From the NCBI RefSeq assembly GCF_026540895.1, contig NZ_JALNUR010000011.1:28747-92746 (forward strand): 64,000 nucleotides of DNA. The letters are read 5' to 3'. The position numbers and the translations under genes were made by a program. Under the pieces are notes generated by a model. That model worked only from the letters and a program-made list of their open reading frames with translations, did no database searches and was not told the origin of the DNA. This stretch comes from Sphingomonas sp. GM_Shp_1. Its GTDB lineage: Bacteria > Pseudomonadota > Alphaproteobacteria > Sphingomonadales > Sphingomonadaceae. Each line of letters starts with the position of its first letter. Position 1 is the stretch's first letter. Below are positions 37,353 through 46,447 of this stretch, piece after piece.

Positions 37353-39933
37353 GGGCGGGCTCCTGGGTTTCGGCGAGCAGGCGGGCGAGGGCGGGGCGGC
37401 ACGATCCGCAATTGGTGCCAGCCCCCAGCGCCGCGCCGATGGCGGCGACATCGGCAAGCTGCCGGTCGCGGATCGCGGTCACGATGGTGCGGACCCCGAT
37501 GTCGAAACAGGCGCAGACGATCGCCCCGCGCTCGACCGCCGCGCCGGGTGCGCGTCCGGCGAGAATGGTGGGGGCGACTTCGCTTGCGCTGAGCTGTGCG
37601 ATCAGCCAGTCGCGGCCCGGCAACTCCCCCCGCTCGGTCAGGAACAGCGCGGCGGCGAGGCGATCCTCGGCGATCACTGCGACGCGGCGCGATCCGCGCG
37701 CGGGGTCGGTCACCTCGATCCGCTGGCCCTTGGGAAGCAGGGTTTCCAGCACGACCGGATCGCCATCGCCCGCGACCTCCCACAGCCAGCCGCCGGGAAT
37801 GGCGACCCGCGTGGCCCACAGGCAGTCCGGCGTCGCCACCGCCTCGCCGGTCAGGATGACGAAGCCACGCCAGCGAGTCGCGACGGCGGCGATACTGGCG
37901 GGGGTGCGCTTGAAGCCCGGCTGGCCCGAATAGGGATCGGTCAACGGGCGGGGGAGCAGGCCGGTGCGGCCGCCCTTCGCGGTCCGGTCGGTCCAGTGGA
38001 TCGGTACGAACAGCTCGCCGGGGCGTTGTCCGGCGCTGACCGCCACGCGGTAGAGGCTTTCTCCCTGCGGCGTCGCGACGCGGGCCAGACCGCCATCGGT
38101 CAGCGCCAGCCGTGCGGCATCGTCGGGGTGCACCTCGACCAACGGCTCCTCGCGGTGGCGCGCCAGCTTGGGGGCCAGGCCGGTGCGGGTCATCGTATGC
38201 CAATGGTCGCGATAACGACCGGTGTTGAGCGTCATCGGCCAGTCGCGAAGCGGCTCGGGTAGCGGTTTTTGTGTCACGGGGATCAGGCGGGCGCGGCCAT
38301 CGGGCGTGGGGAAACGGCCATCGGCAAAGGGCGTGCCGCCCCAGCGGAACGGCTCCATCGCGTCATAATCGCCATTGCCGCCGCTCCACCGGCCGGGCAG
38401 CGCGAACAGGCGCTGGCCGTCATTCTCGTAAGCGGACAGGCGGCAATGCTCGCGCCAGATTTCGGCGGGGCGGTCATAGGAAAAGGCGGTCTTCCAGCCC
38501 ATGCGGCGGCCGACTTCCTTGACGATCCACCAGTCGGGCTTGGCCTCGCCGGGCAAGGGGAAAAGGGCGCGCTGGCGGCTGATCGTGCGGTCGCTATTGG
38601 TGACGGTGCCGTCCTTCTCGCCCCAGGCGGCGGCGGGCAGGCGGACATGGGCGTGGACCGAACTGTCGGTCTCGGCGATCACGTCGCTGACCACGACAAA
38701 GGGGCAGGCGGCCAGCGCCTCGCGTACCGCGCCCGCGTCGGGCATCGAGACGGCGGGGTTGGTTGCCATGATCCACAGCGCCTTGATCCGGCCCTGGCCC
38801 AGCTCGCGAAACAGGTCGACGGCCTTCAGCCCCGGCTTGGGGGCGATGGTGGGGGATGCCCAGAAGCGCTGGACCCGCGCGCGGTTGTCGGGCGCGAAGT
38901 CCATATGCGCGGCCAGCGTCGAGGCGAGGCCGCCGACCTCGCGCCCGCCCATCGCATTGGGCTGTCCGGTGATCGAGAAGGGGGCCGCGCCCGGCTTGCC
39001 GATCCGGCCGGTGGCGAGGTGGAGGTTGAGGATCGCGTTGACTTGGTCGGTGCCGGCGGTCGACTGGTTGATCCCTTGGCTGAACAGGGTGACGGTGCGC
39101 GGGGTGGCGGCGAACAGTTCGTAGAAGCGGCGCAGATCGGCGGGCGCGACGTCGCAGGTCCTGGCGACCGACCAGAGATCGCTGCCTTCGTCCAGCGCGG
39201 TCCAGAAATCATCGGGCACGTTGAGGGAGGCGTTCAGGAAATCCTCGTCCACCAGCCCCGCCGCGCGGACCCAGGCGAGCGCGCCGTTCATCAGCGCCAC
39301 GTCGCTTCCTGGCCGGATGGCGAGGTGGAGGTCGGCTTGCTCGGCCGTCTCGGTCCGGCGCGGGTCGATGACGACCAGCTTCGCGCCCGCATCGCACCGG
39401 GCGCGGATGCGTTGATAGACGATGGGGTGGCACCAGGCGGTGTTGCTGCCGACCAGGACGATCAGGTCGGCGGCGTCGATGTCGTCGTAGGAGGCGGGCA
39501 CCACGTCCTCGCCGAACGCGCGGGTGTGGCCCGCCACCGCGCTTGACATGCACAGGCGCGAATTGGTGTCGATATTGGCCGAGCCGATAAAGCCCTTCAT
39601 CAGCTTGTTGGCGAGGTAATAATCTTCCGTGAGCAACTGGCCCGAGACATAAAAGGCGACGCTATCGGGGCCGTGCTGTGCGACGGTATCGCGGAAGCGC
39701 TTGGCCACCAGGTCCAGCGCCTTGTCCCACGACGCGCGGCGCTTGCCGATCAAGGGGTGGAGGAGGCGGCCCTCCAGGCCGACCGTCTCGCCCAGATGGG
39801 TGCCCTTGGAACAGAGTTTGCCGCGATTGGCGGGGTGGTCGGGGTCGCCCTCTATCCGCACGGCGCGCTCGCCGGTCACGGTCGCGCGGATGCCGCAGCC
39901 GACGCCGCAATAGGCACAGGTGGTGCGGATCAT
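37339..39933 (-). CDS. nasA: assimilatory nitrate reductase, large catalytic subunit
   Basis: The 864-residue molybdopterin (bis-MGD) enzyme reduces nitrate to nitrite in the cytosol. The N-terminal [4Fe-4S] motif is CAYCGVGCGIRA followed by GKLCSKG; then come the molybdopterin oxidoreductase core and the dinucleotide-binding domain (ending LFVPIHWTD). A C-terminal BFD-like [2Fe-2S] domain (IVCACFDIGVRTI, later CGSCRPALARLL) probably takes electrons. The ATG at 39933 gives the family N-terminus MIRTTCAYCGVGCG; upstream codons in the frame lie in an intergenic repeat. That repeat supplies the purine-rich GGGGAGAGGG just before the ATG. Confidence 0.95.
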   Translation of the reverse strand: MIRTTCAYCGVGCGIRATVTGERAVRIEGDPDHPANRGKLCSKGTHLGETVGLEGRLLHPLIGKRRASWDKALDLVAKRFRDTVAQHGPDSVAFYVSGQLLTEDYYLANKLMKGFIGSANIDTNSRLCMSSAVAGHTRAFGEDVVPASYDDIDAADLIVLVGSNTAWCHPIVYQRIRARCDAGAKLVVIDPRRTETAEQADLHLAIRPGSDVALMNGALAWVRAAGLVDEDFLNASLNVPDDFWTALDEGSDLWSVARTCDVAPADLRRFYELFAATPRTVTLFSQGINQSTAGTDQVNAILNLHLATGRIGKPGAAPFSITGQPNAMGGREVGGLASTLAAHMDFAPDNRARVQRFWASPTIAPKPGLKAVDLFRELGQGRIKALWIMATNPAVSMPDAGAVREALAACPFVVVSDVIAETDSSVHAHVRLPAAAWGEKDGTVTNSDRTISRQRALFPLPGEAKPDWWIVKEVGRRMGWKTAFSYDRPAEIWREHCRLSAYENDGQRLFALPGRWSGGNGDYDAMEPFRWGGTPFADGRFPTPDGRARLIPVTQKPLPEPLRDWPMTLNTGRYRDHWHTMTRTGLAPKLARHREEPLVEVHPDDAARLALTDGGLARVATPQGESLYRVAVSAGQRPGELFVPIHWTDRTAKGGRTGLLPRPLTDPYSGQPGFKRTPASIAAVATRWRGFVILTGEAVATPDCLWATRVAIPGGWLWEVAGDGDPVVLETLLPKGQRIEVTDPARGSRRVAVIAEDRLAAALFLTERGELPGRDWLIAQLSASEVAPTILAGRAPGAAVERGAIVCACFDIGVRTIVTAIRDRQLADVAAIGAALGAGTNCGSCRPALARLLAETQEPAHAHG

Positions 39934-39936
39934 AAG

Positions 39937-40047
39937 CCCTCTCCCCTCTGGGGAGAGGGTTGGGTGAGGGGTTCGGGCCTCGCAGAGATGTTCAGCTCGG
40001 TGAGACACCTGCCCCTCACCCCGACCCTCTCCCCGGAGGGGAGAGGG
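39937..40047. repeat. composite inverted repeat between nirD and nasA
   Basis: Two perfect 10-pair hairpins (39937-39946 with 39950-39959; 40025-40034 with 40038-40047) share the arm CCCTCTCCCC. They are flanked by GGGTGAGGGG (39962-39971) and its complement (40012-40021), so the whole segment is one large palindrome. It lies within an operon, where it could stabilise or separate mRNA segments. Confidence 0.8.
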
Positions 40048-40060
40048 AGATGGTTGCTCT

Positions 40061-40399
40061 TCACGCCGCCGCCTTCAGGGTGCTGGCGCGGCAGATCAGC
40101 ACGCGGCCGCCGCTGATCTTCACCGGTACGGTCGGGGTGCAGCCCTTGTCCTCGCCCAGCGCCTCGCCGGTGCTGAGCGAAATCCGCCAATTGTGCAGCG
40201 GGCAGGCCACCGCGCCGCCATGGACGATGCCCTGGCTCAACCGCCCATGCTTGTGCGGGCAGCGGTCGAGCAGCGCGAAGACGCTGTTCTCGCCGGTGCG
40301 GAAGACGGCGATGTCGTCGCCGCCCTCGACCTGGACCGTGCGGCTCCCTCGCAGGGGGATTTCCTCGACCCAGCCGATATCGAGCCATTCGCCAATCAT
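40061..40399 (-). CDS. nirD: nitrite reductase (NADH) small subunit, Rieske type
   Basis: A 112-residue protein with a Rieske [2Fe-2S] fold: CPHKHG (about residue 46) and CPLHNW (about 65) are the Cys/His ligand boxes. It is the partner of NirB in the siroheme nitrite reductase. The ATG at 40399 overlaps the nirB stop as ATGA, so synthesis is coupled to the large subunit. Confidence 0.95.
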   Translation of the reverse strand: MIGEWLDIGWVEEIPLRGSRTVQVEGGDDIAVFRTGENSVFALLDRCPHKHGRLSQGIVHGGAVACPLHNWRISLSTGEALGEDKGCTPTVPVKISGGRVLICRASTLKAAA

Positions 40400-42876
40400 G
40401 CCATTTCTCCAACCGGCTGGAAGCGCGCCATCGGCGCATGGATTTCGCGTTCGGCCCCGGCGACACGCTCGGCCCAGGGGTCTTCTTGCGAGAAGGCTTG
40501 CGAATAGAAGAAGCGCCGGGCCAGTTCGGCGCGTTCGTCGGCATCGGGCAGGAGGCGCGACTGGATATAGGCCAGCCCAACCCGCTCGATCCACGGCGCG
40601 GTGCGCTCCAGATAGCGCGCTTCCTCGCGATAGAGTTGGATGAAGGCGGCGCACATTTCCATCGCTTCCTGCTCCGTCGTCACTTTGCAGAGCAGGTCGG
40701 TGGCGCGGACCTTGATCCCGCCATTGCCGCCGACATGGAGTTCATAGCCCGAGTCCACACAGACCACGCCGAAGTCCTTGATCGTCGCCTCGGCACAATT
40801 GCGCGGGCAGCCGGACACCGCGATCTTGAACTTGTGCGGCATCCATGACCCCCAGGTCGCGCGCTCCAGCTTGACGCCCAGGCCGGTCGAATCCTGCGTG
40901 CCGAAGCGGCACCATTCGGAGCCGACACAGGTCTTCACTGTGCGCAAGCTCTTGCCATAGGCATGGCCCGAGACCATGCCGGCCGCGTTCAGATCGGCCC
41001 AGACGGCGGGCAGGTCTTCCTTCCTGATGCCGAAGATGTCGAGCCGCTGGCCGCCGGTCACCTTGACCATCGGCGCGTTGAACTTCTCGACCACATCGGC
41101 GATCGCGCGCAGTTCCTTCGGGCTGGTGATCCCGCCCCACATGCGCGGCACGACCGAATAGGTGCCGTCCTTCTGGATGTTGGCGTGCATCCGCTCGTTG
41201 ACGAAACGGCTCTGCTGGTCGTCGACATAGTCGCCGGGCAGCGCGCAGAGCAGATAGTAATTGAGCGCCGGGCGGCAGGAGGAGCAGCCGTCGGGCGTCG
41301 ACCAGTGCAGCTTCTGCATGACCTCGGGGATCGAGCGCATGTCCTGCGCGACGATCTCGCGGCGGACATCGTCATGGCCGAAGCTGGTGCATTTGCACAT
41401 CGTCTTCGGCCCCGCCTCCACCTCGTCGCCAAGGGTGAGCGCGAGCAGCGTCTCGACCAGCCCGGTGCACGAGCCGCAGCTCGCCGACGCCTTGCAGGTG
41501 GCGCGGACGGCGTCGAGGCTGTGCGCGCCCTTGGCGATGCACGACACGACCTGGCCCTTGGTGACGCCGTTGCAGCCGCAAATCTCCGCCGTGTCGGAGA
41601 GCGCCGCAACGGCCGCTTTAGGGTCCGCCTGCCCACCTCCGGAGGCGAAGGCCTGGCCGAAGATCAGCGCGTCGCGGATGTCGCCGACAGGCTCGCCCTT
41701 TTTGAGCAGGTCGAAATACCAGTTGCCGTCGGCGGTGTCGCCATAGAGCACCGCGCCGACGATCCGGTCGTCCTTGACCACGACACGCTTGTAGATGCCG
41801 CGCGCCGCGTCGCGCAGCACGATATCCTCCGCGCCGTTGCCGCCGCCGAAATCGCCCGCCGAGAAGACGTCGAGCCCGGCGACCTTCAGCTTGGTTGCGG
41901 TGGCGGTCGGGCGGTAGCCGGACGGCGCGCCGGTCAGCGCATCGGCCAGTGACCGGCACATGTCCCAGAGCGGCGCGACGAGGCCATAGACCTGTCCGTC
42001 ATGCTCGACACACTCGCCGACCGCCAGAATGCGTGGGTCGGACGTCACCATATGGTCGTCCACCTTGATCCCGCGTCCGACTTCCAACCCTGCTGCACGG
42101 GCCAGCGCGACCGAGGGGCGGATGCCGACCGCCATCACCACCAGATCGGCGGCGATCTCGCGCCCGTCCTTCAGGCGGATCGCCTCGACCTTGCCGTCGC
42201 CGACGATCTCGGCGGTGTCGGCACCGCACAGCACGGTTTGGCCGCGCGCCTCCAGCGCCTGTTTCAGCAGCCAGCCCGCCGCTTCGTCCAGTTGCCGTTC
42301 CATCAGGGTCGGCATCAGGTGGAGGACGGTGACCTTCATACCCCGAAGCGAGAGGCCATGCGCCGCCTCCAGCCCGAGCAGGCCGCCACCGATCACCACC
42401 GCGCTGCCACCCCGTTCGGCGGCGGCGAGCATATGCTCGACATCCTTCATGTCGCGGAAGCTGATAACGCCGGGCAGGTCATGGCCGGGCACCGGGATGA
42501 TGAACGGGTCGGAGCCGGTCGCGATCAGCAGTCGGTCATAGTCCAGCACCATGCCGCTCTTCGCGGTGACGGTGCGCGTTTCCCGGTCGATGGCGGTGAC
42601 GGGATCGCCGCTGACCAGGGTGATGCCGTTATCTTCATACCAGTCGAGCCCGTTGATGACGATCTCGTCGAACGTCTTCTCGCCCGCCAGCACCGGCGAC
42701 AGCATGATCCGGTTGTAATTCACCAACGGCTCGGCACCGAAGATGGTGATGCGGTAGCGGCCGGGATCGCGGGCGAGCAGTTCCTCGACCGCGCGGCACC
42801 CCGCCATGCCGTTGCCGACGACGATGAGATGCTCGCGGGTGTCGACCTTGGCGGCGCTCAGGACTTCGTGTTTCAT
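40396..42876 (-). CDS. nirB: nitrite reductase (NADH) large subunit
   Basis: The 826-residue enzyme reduces nitrite to ammonium in the cytosol. Domain order: FAD/NAD(P)-binding oxidoreductase (HLIVVGNGMAGCRAVEELL, then GGGLLGLEAAHGL for NAD binding), a BFD-like [2Fe-2S] segment (ICGCNGVTKGQVVSC and CGSCTGLVE), a second Cys cluster (CKCTSFG and CSSCRPALNYY), then the siroheme/[4Fe-4S] sulfite-nitrite reductase domain with ligands in CVGSEWCRFG and VSGCPRNCAEA. The ATG at 42876 gives the usual N-terminus. It begins 28 bases after the transporter gene and its stop overlaps nirD. Confidence 0.96.
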   Translation of the reverse strand: MKHEVLSAAKVDTREHLIVVGNGMAGCRAVEELLARDPGRYRITIFGAEPLVNYNRIMLSPVLAGEKTFDEIVINGLDWYEDNGITLVSGDPVTAIDRETRTVTAKSGMVLDYDRLLIATGSDPFIIPVPGHDLPGVISFRDMKDVEHMLAAAERGGSAVVIGGGLLGLEAAHGLSLRGMKVTVLHLMPTLMERQLDEAAGWLLKQALEARGQTVLCGADTAEIVGDGKVEAIRLKDGREIAADLVVMAVGIRPSVALARAAGLEVGRGIKVDDHMVTSDPRILAVGECVEHDGQVYGLVAPLWDMCRSLADALTGAPSGYRPTATATKLKVAGLDVFSAGDFGGGNGAEDIVLRDAARGIYKRVVVKDDRIVGAVLYGDTADGNWYFDLLKKGEPVGDIRDALIFGQAFASGGGQADPKAAVAALSDTAEICGCNGVTKGQVVSCIAKGAHSLDAVRATCKASASCGSCTGLVETLLALTLGDEVEAGPKTMCKCTSFGHDDVRREIVAQDMRSIPEVMQKLHWSTPDGCSSCRPALNYYLLCALPGDYVDDQQSRFVNERMHANIQKDGTYSVVPRMWGGITSPKELRAIADVVEKFNAPMVKVTGGQRLDIFGIRKEDLPAVWADLNAAGMVSGHAYGKSLRTVKTCVGSEWCRFGTQDSTGLGVKLERATWGSWMPHKFKIAVSGCPRNCAEATIKDFGVVCVDSGYELHVGGNGGIKVRATDLLCKVTTEQEAMEMCAAFIQLYREEARYLERTAPWIERVGLAYIQSRLLPDADERAELARRFFYSQAFSQEDPWAERVAGAEREIHAPMARFQPVGEMA

Positions 42877-42904
42877 CGGTTCGATCCGGGCAAGAGGAAA
42901 AGCA

Positions 42905-44149
42905 TCAGATCCGCACGCCATCGGCTGCGCCCCAACTGCGGCGCCAATGGCCCTTGACCAGCGTCAGCCCGGCCAGCGCCACCAGGGCGAGGGCGGCGAA
43001 GATCAGGAAGCCGCCCGAGAAGCTGCCGGTCCACTGCTTGGCAATGCCCAGCGACGAGGCGAGGTAGAAGCCGCCGATGCCGCCCGCCATGCCGACCAGT
43101 CCGGTCATCACGCCGATCTCGGCGGCGAAGCGCTGCGGCACCAGTTGGAACACCGAACCATTGCCGACACCCAGCGCCAGCATGGACAGGACGAACAGCG
43201 CCAGCGAGGCGGCGAACCCGTCGACCATCGCCACGCCGGTCAGCGTGACGGCGGCGGCGGCGAAGACGGCCATCAGCGCCTTCACCCCACCGATCGCATC
43301 GGCCAGCGCGCCGCCCATCGGCCGGACCAGCGACCCGGCGAAGACACAGGCGGCGGTGGCATAGCCCGCCTGCACCGGGGTCAGACCGAAACGATCGGTG
43401 AAATAGATGGGCAGGCTGGCGGCGAGACCCACGAACCCGCCGAAGGTGACGGCGTAGAAGCCCATCAGCCACCAGGCATCGGCCTGTTTCAGCGGCGCGA
43501 GATATTCGACCAAGCGGCGCGGGGCGGGGGCACCCGGTGCGTCCTTGGCCATCGCCATATAGGCGACGAAGACCAGGGTGAGCGGCAGGCAGGCGAGGCC
43601 CAGCACCGCGTTCCAGCCGAACAGCTTGGCCAGTGCGGGCGCGAACAGCGCGGCGAGGACCGTACCCGAATTGCCCATACCCGCCAGGCCCATGGCCTTG
43701 CCCTGATGCTCGGGCGGATACCAGCGGCTGGCGAGCGGCAATGCGATGGCGAAGCTCGCGCCTGCAAAGCCCAGTATCACGCCCAGCGCCAGCGTGCCGC
43801 CAAAGCTGTTCACCCCCAGCACCCAGGCGGAAAAGAGGCCCCCAATCACGATGATCTGGCTGATCGCGCCCGCCCGCTTCGGCCCGATCCGGTCGACGAG
43901 CAGCCCGTTGACGACACGCAGGACCGCACCCGCCAGAGTCGGCACCGCGACCATCACGCCCTTCTCCGCCGGGGTCAGTCCCAGGCTGGCCGAGATTTGC
44001 GGGGCGAGGGGCCCCAACAGCACCCAGACCATGAAGGCCAGGTCGAAATACAGGAACGCCGCGATCAGGGTCGGCGTATGGCCGCTCGACCAGAAGCCGC
44101 CGTCATCGGCTTTTGTCTTTTCGGTGTCGTCCCAGAATGCCGTCGCCAT
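42905..44149 (-). CDS. nitrate/nitrite MFS transporter (NarK/NasA type)
   Basis: A 414-residue major facilitator with about 12 membrane helices. The nitrate-porter signature regions are present: FDLAFMVWVLLGPLAPQI in helix 1, GNSGTVLAALFAP in helix 5 and AGGIGGFYLASSLG in helix 11. It imports nitrate (possibly nitrite) across the inner membrane. The ATG at 44149 follows GAGGCGG. It is the first structural gene after the antitermination leader, so its expression and that of the downstream reductases should depend on NasT. Confidence 0.93.
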   Translation of the reverse strand: MATAFWDDTEKTKADDGGFWSSGHTPTLIAAFLYFDLAFMVWVLLGPLAPQISASLGLTPAEKGVMVAVPTLAGAVLRVVNGLLVDRIGPKRAGAISQIIVIGGLFSAWVLGVNSFGGTLALGVILGFAGASFAIALPLASRWYPPEHQGKAMGLAGMGNSGTVLAALFAPALAKLFGWNAVLGLACLPLTLVFVAYMAMAKDAPGAPAPRRLVEYLAPLKQADAWWLMGFYAVTFGGFVGLAASLPIYFTDRFGLTPVQAGYATAACVFAGSLVRPMGGALADAIGGVKALMAVFAAAAVTLTGVAMVDGFAASLALFVLSMLALGVGNGSVFQLVPQRFAAEIGVMTGLVGMAGGIGGFYLASSLGIAKQWTGSFSGGFLIFAALALVALAGLTLVKGHWRRSWGAADGVRI

Positions 44150-44182
44150 CGTGCCGCCTCTATGGGCCCAGGGCCCAAAACG

Positions 44183-44232
44183 AAAAAAGCCGCCAGGACG
44201 CGGTGCCCTTGCGGGTCGCATCCTGGCGGCTT
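44183..44232 (-). terminator. intrinsic terminator in the nas leader
   Basis: On the minus strand AAGCCGCCAGGA (44232-44221) pairs perfectly, 12 of 12, with TCCTGGCGGCTT (44198-44187), followed by a T run (44188-44183). It lies 34 bases before the transporter start and downstream of two ANTAR-type hairpins, the expected position for a terminator controlled by antitermination. Confidence 0.92.
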
Positions 44233-44277
44233 CGTTGCCTCCAAGCGGGAACGGGCAAAGCCCGCCTCCGCCAGCGC

Positions 44278-44336
44278 GCTGCCCCATCGTTGGAACGGCC
44301 TGCGCTGCTATCTCGTGTCCGACTCCATTGCCGGAC
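44278..44336 (-). promoter_or_regulatory. ANTAR-responsive leader RNA: two hexaloop hairpins
   Basis: In the transcript, hairpin 1 (44336-44317) has a 7-pair stem GUCCGGC/GUCGGAC and the hexaloop AAUGGA. Hairpin 2 (about 44299-44278) has the stem core GUUCC/GGGGC and the hexaloop AACGAU. Both loops have A at position 1 and G at position 4, the known recognition pattern of ANTAR proteins for paired hairpins. The ANTAR gene nasT is upstream in the same cluster and the terminator follows at 44232-44183. The rest of the 44150-44492 gap has no other gene. Confidence 0.85.
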
Positions 44337-44413
44337 GAAGCGAAAATTGCCTGATTCGCGGACCCCGCGCAAGTCCCTTTCGCTGTTGCAGCAAAATGTG
44401 GGGCTTTCCGTCA

Positions 44414-44484
44414 TCCCAGCGAAGGCTGGGATCTCTGGCCGGGGGTGTTCTCCAATCGCGAAAAGGCCCCAGCCTGCGCTGGGG
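44414..44484. repeat. pair of REP-like hairpins after nasS
   Basis: TCCCAGC/GCTGGGA (44414-44431) and CCCCAGC/GCTGGGG (44467-44484) are perfect hairpins with 4-base loops, related in sequence and lying between nasS and the leader. They may separate the regulatory from the structural transcript. Confidence 0.7.
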
Positions 44485-44492
44485 CGACGGGG

Positions 44493-45704
44493 TCAGGGGA
44501 GGCCCGCCAAATACCCCGGAATATCGTCGGGATCGAACGCGCGCCCGTCGAAGAACCGGTCGCTGCCCAGTACCAGCCGTCCTTGCGTCGATCCCGCCCC
44601 GATCGGCTCGACCAGCGCGCCCTCCAGCTTCGAGCTGGCACCGGGCAGCGGCGCGCCCGATCCGGCCAGGGCGGCGCGGTACAGGTCCGGGCGGAACACG
44701 CCTTGCGCGGTCGCGGCGTCGGTGGTCGAGAAGGCCGGGCCCTCCCACCGCACCATCTGTGCATAGAGCCAGGCCGCCTGGCTGCGCCATGGGAAGTTCG
44801 CCGCCTCGCGATACTGGAACATGAAGTCCGGATAATGGACCGGCTCGCCGCCCGGCACCACGCGGATGCGGTCGGTGATCGCGCGCAGGATCGCATCGAC
44901 CGGCGCGTCCAGATAGTGCGGGCGCGACAGGATGGCTGCGCTCTGCTCGACCGTCTCGGGATCGACGAAATGCGCCGCCGCCGTATGGAGCCCGCGGATC
45001 AGCGACAGGACGCCGTCGCGCCGCTCTTCCGCCCGGTCGGCGCGCATCGCCAGTACCTTTTCGACGCCGCGCCGCCAGATCTGCGCGGTGGCGAGCGCGA
45101 TCCGGCCGACGCCGCGATCGACCGCGATGGAGTTCCAGGGCTCGCCGACACAGATGCCGTCCACCTCTCCGGCGGCCAGCGCATCGGCGGCGAAGGGTGG
45201 GCTGGTGACGATGATCGCGACATCCGTGTCCGGGCGGATGCCGACGCCCGCCAGCCAGTAGCGGAGCATGTAATTGTGGCTGGAATGGCGATGCACCACC
45301 CCGAAGCGCAGCGGCTTGCCCGCGTCCCGCCGCTGCTCCGCCACCGCCTTCAGCGCCGCACCGATGGCGACCGGATCGCCCAAAGTCTCGCCCAGGCCGA
45401 CCGCCTCGCCCAGCGCGATCGAGAAGGTGATGGCATTGCCGTTCAGCCCCAGCACGAAGGGCACCGCCATCGGCACCGCCGGACGGTCACGCCCCAGCGC
45501 GGTCGATATGGCGAGCGGCGCCACCAGATGCGCGGCATCGGTATGGCCATAAAGCAGCCGGTCGCGCACCGCCGCCCAGGTCACGTCGCGGACCAGCTCG
45601 ATGGCGATCCCCTCAGCCTCGGCAAAGCCAAGTTCGTGCGCCAGGATAGGCAGGGCGGCGTCGACCAGCGGCAGGAAGCCGATGCGGAACGGGTCGAGGC
45701 TCAT
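44493..45704 (-). CDS. nasS: nitrate/nitrite sensor NasS (NrtA/CmpA-like)
   Basis: A 403-residue protein of the NrtA/CmpA periplasmic-binding fold (IGFLPLVDAALPILAHELGF at the start; GEVDGICVGEPWNSIAV and RGVEKVLAMRADRAE are family segments). It has no signal peptide, as expected for a cytosolic sensor. In NasS/NasT systems NasS holds NasT inactive and releases it when nitrate or nitrite binds. The ATG at 45704 overlaps the nasT stop as ATGA, giving balanced synthesis of sensor and antiterminator. Confidence 0.9.
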   Translation of the reverse strand: MSLDPFRIGFLPLVDAALPILAHELGFAEAEGIAIELVRDVTWAAVRDRLLYGHTDAAHLVAPLAISTALGRDRPAVPMAVPFVLGLNGNAITFSIALGEAVGLGETLGDPVAIGAALKAVAEQRRDAGKPLRFGVVHRHSSHNYMLRYWLAGVGIRPDTDVAIIVTSPPFAADALAAGEVDGICVGEPWNSIAVDRGVGRIALATAQIWRRGVEKVLAMRADRAEERRDGVLSLIRGLHTAAAHFVDPETVEQSAAILSRPHYLDAPVDAILRAITDRIRVVPGGEPVHYPDFMFQYREAANFPWRSQAAWLYAQMVRWEGPAFSTTDAATAQGVFRPDLYRAALAGSGAPLPGASSKLEGALVEPIGAGSTQGRLVLGSDRFFDGRAFDPDDIPGYLAGLP

Positions 45705-46282
45705 GGCAAATCTCCCATCAGCTGCTCGCTGGTCACGATCGCCTCCGCCACCTCGGCGATGCGGCGGTTGGTGGTCATGGCGTGGCTGCGCAGCAGGGCA
45801 TAGGCGGCGGGCTCGTCGACGCCGCGCCGGCGCATCAGGATCGCCTTGGCCCGGTCGATCACCTGCCGGTCGGCCAGCGCGGTCCTGGCTTCGGCCAGTT
45901 CGGTCTGGAGCCGCGAAAAGGCCTGGAACCGGCGCACGGCCAGGTCGAGGATCGGCTTGATCCGCTGCTTGGCGAGGCCGTCGACGACATAGGCCGATAC
46001 GCCCGCATCGACGGCGGCCATGGTCGATTCCGGCTCCGACTGGTCGACGAACATCGCGATGGGCCGATCCAGCGCGCGCGACATGGCGAAGAAATCCTCC
46101 AGCACGTCGCGGCTGGGATTTTCCAGGTTGATCAGCACGACCTCGGGTGCGGCGCGCTCCACCTGCGCGGCCAGCGGCCCGGCGGGGTCGATCACCACCA
46201 GATCGGTCAGCCCCGCCTCGCGCAGGCCATCGGAGATGATCGCGGCGCGCGTGCTGCTGGTATCGATGATCGCGATCCGCAT
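45701..46282 (-). CDS. nasT: ANTAR-domain antiterminator NasT
   Basis: A 193-residue regulator. Residues 1-120 form a receiver-like domain (MRIAIIDTSSTRAAIISDGL), but the usual phosphoacceptor site is replaced (VVLINLENPSRD has Asn at the end of strand 3), so it is a pseudo-receiver controlled by NasS binding and not by phosphorylation. Residues 125-190 form the ANTAR RNA-binding domain (DRQVIDRAKAILMRRRGVDE, then AYALLRSHAMTTNRRIAEVA). It should bind the two hexaloops in the leader at 44278-44336 and prevent termination there. Confidence 0.93.
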   Translation of the reverse strand: MRIAIIDTSSTRAAIISDGLREAGLTDLVVIDPAGPLAAQVERAAPEVVLINLENPSRDVLEDFFAMSRALDRPIAMFVDQSEPESTMAAVDAGVSAYVVDGLAKQRIKPILDLAVRRFQAFSRLQTELAEARTALADRQVIDRAKAILMRRRGVDEPAAYALLRSHAMTTNRRIAEVAEAIVTSEQLMGDLP

Positions 46283-46350
46283 GGCGGCTTGATGCCGTGT
46301 CGGCCCCCGATCGACAAGAGGCGAAGGCGATCAATCCCTGTCAAAGCCGC

Positions 46351-46377
46351 TTGCCTTGGCATATGTCGGACTATAAT
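46351..46377 (+). promoter_or_regulatory. possible sigma-70 promoter of the GH43 pair
   Basis: TTGCCT (46351-46356) and a consensus TATAAT (46372-46377), 15 bases apart, lie 71 bases upstream of the GH43 start. The -10 is perfect and the spacing short. Confidence 0.4.
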
Positions 46378-46447
46378 CAGATGGCATCGGATCGAATGAA
46401 CGCGATCCCAATAAGATAGATCATTCGTACGGGGGAGATCGCCGATC

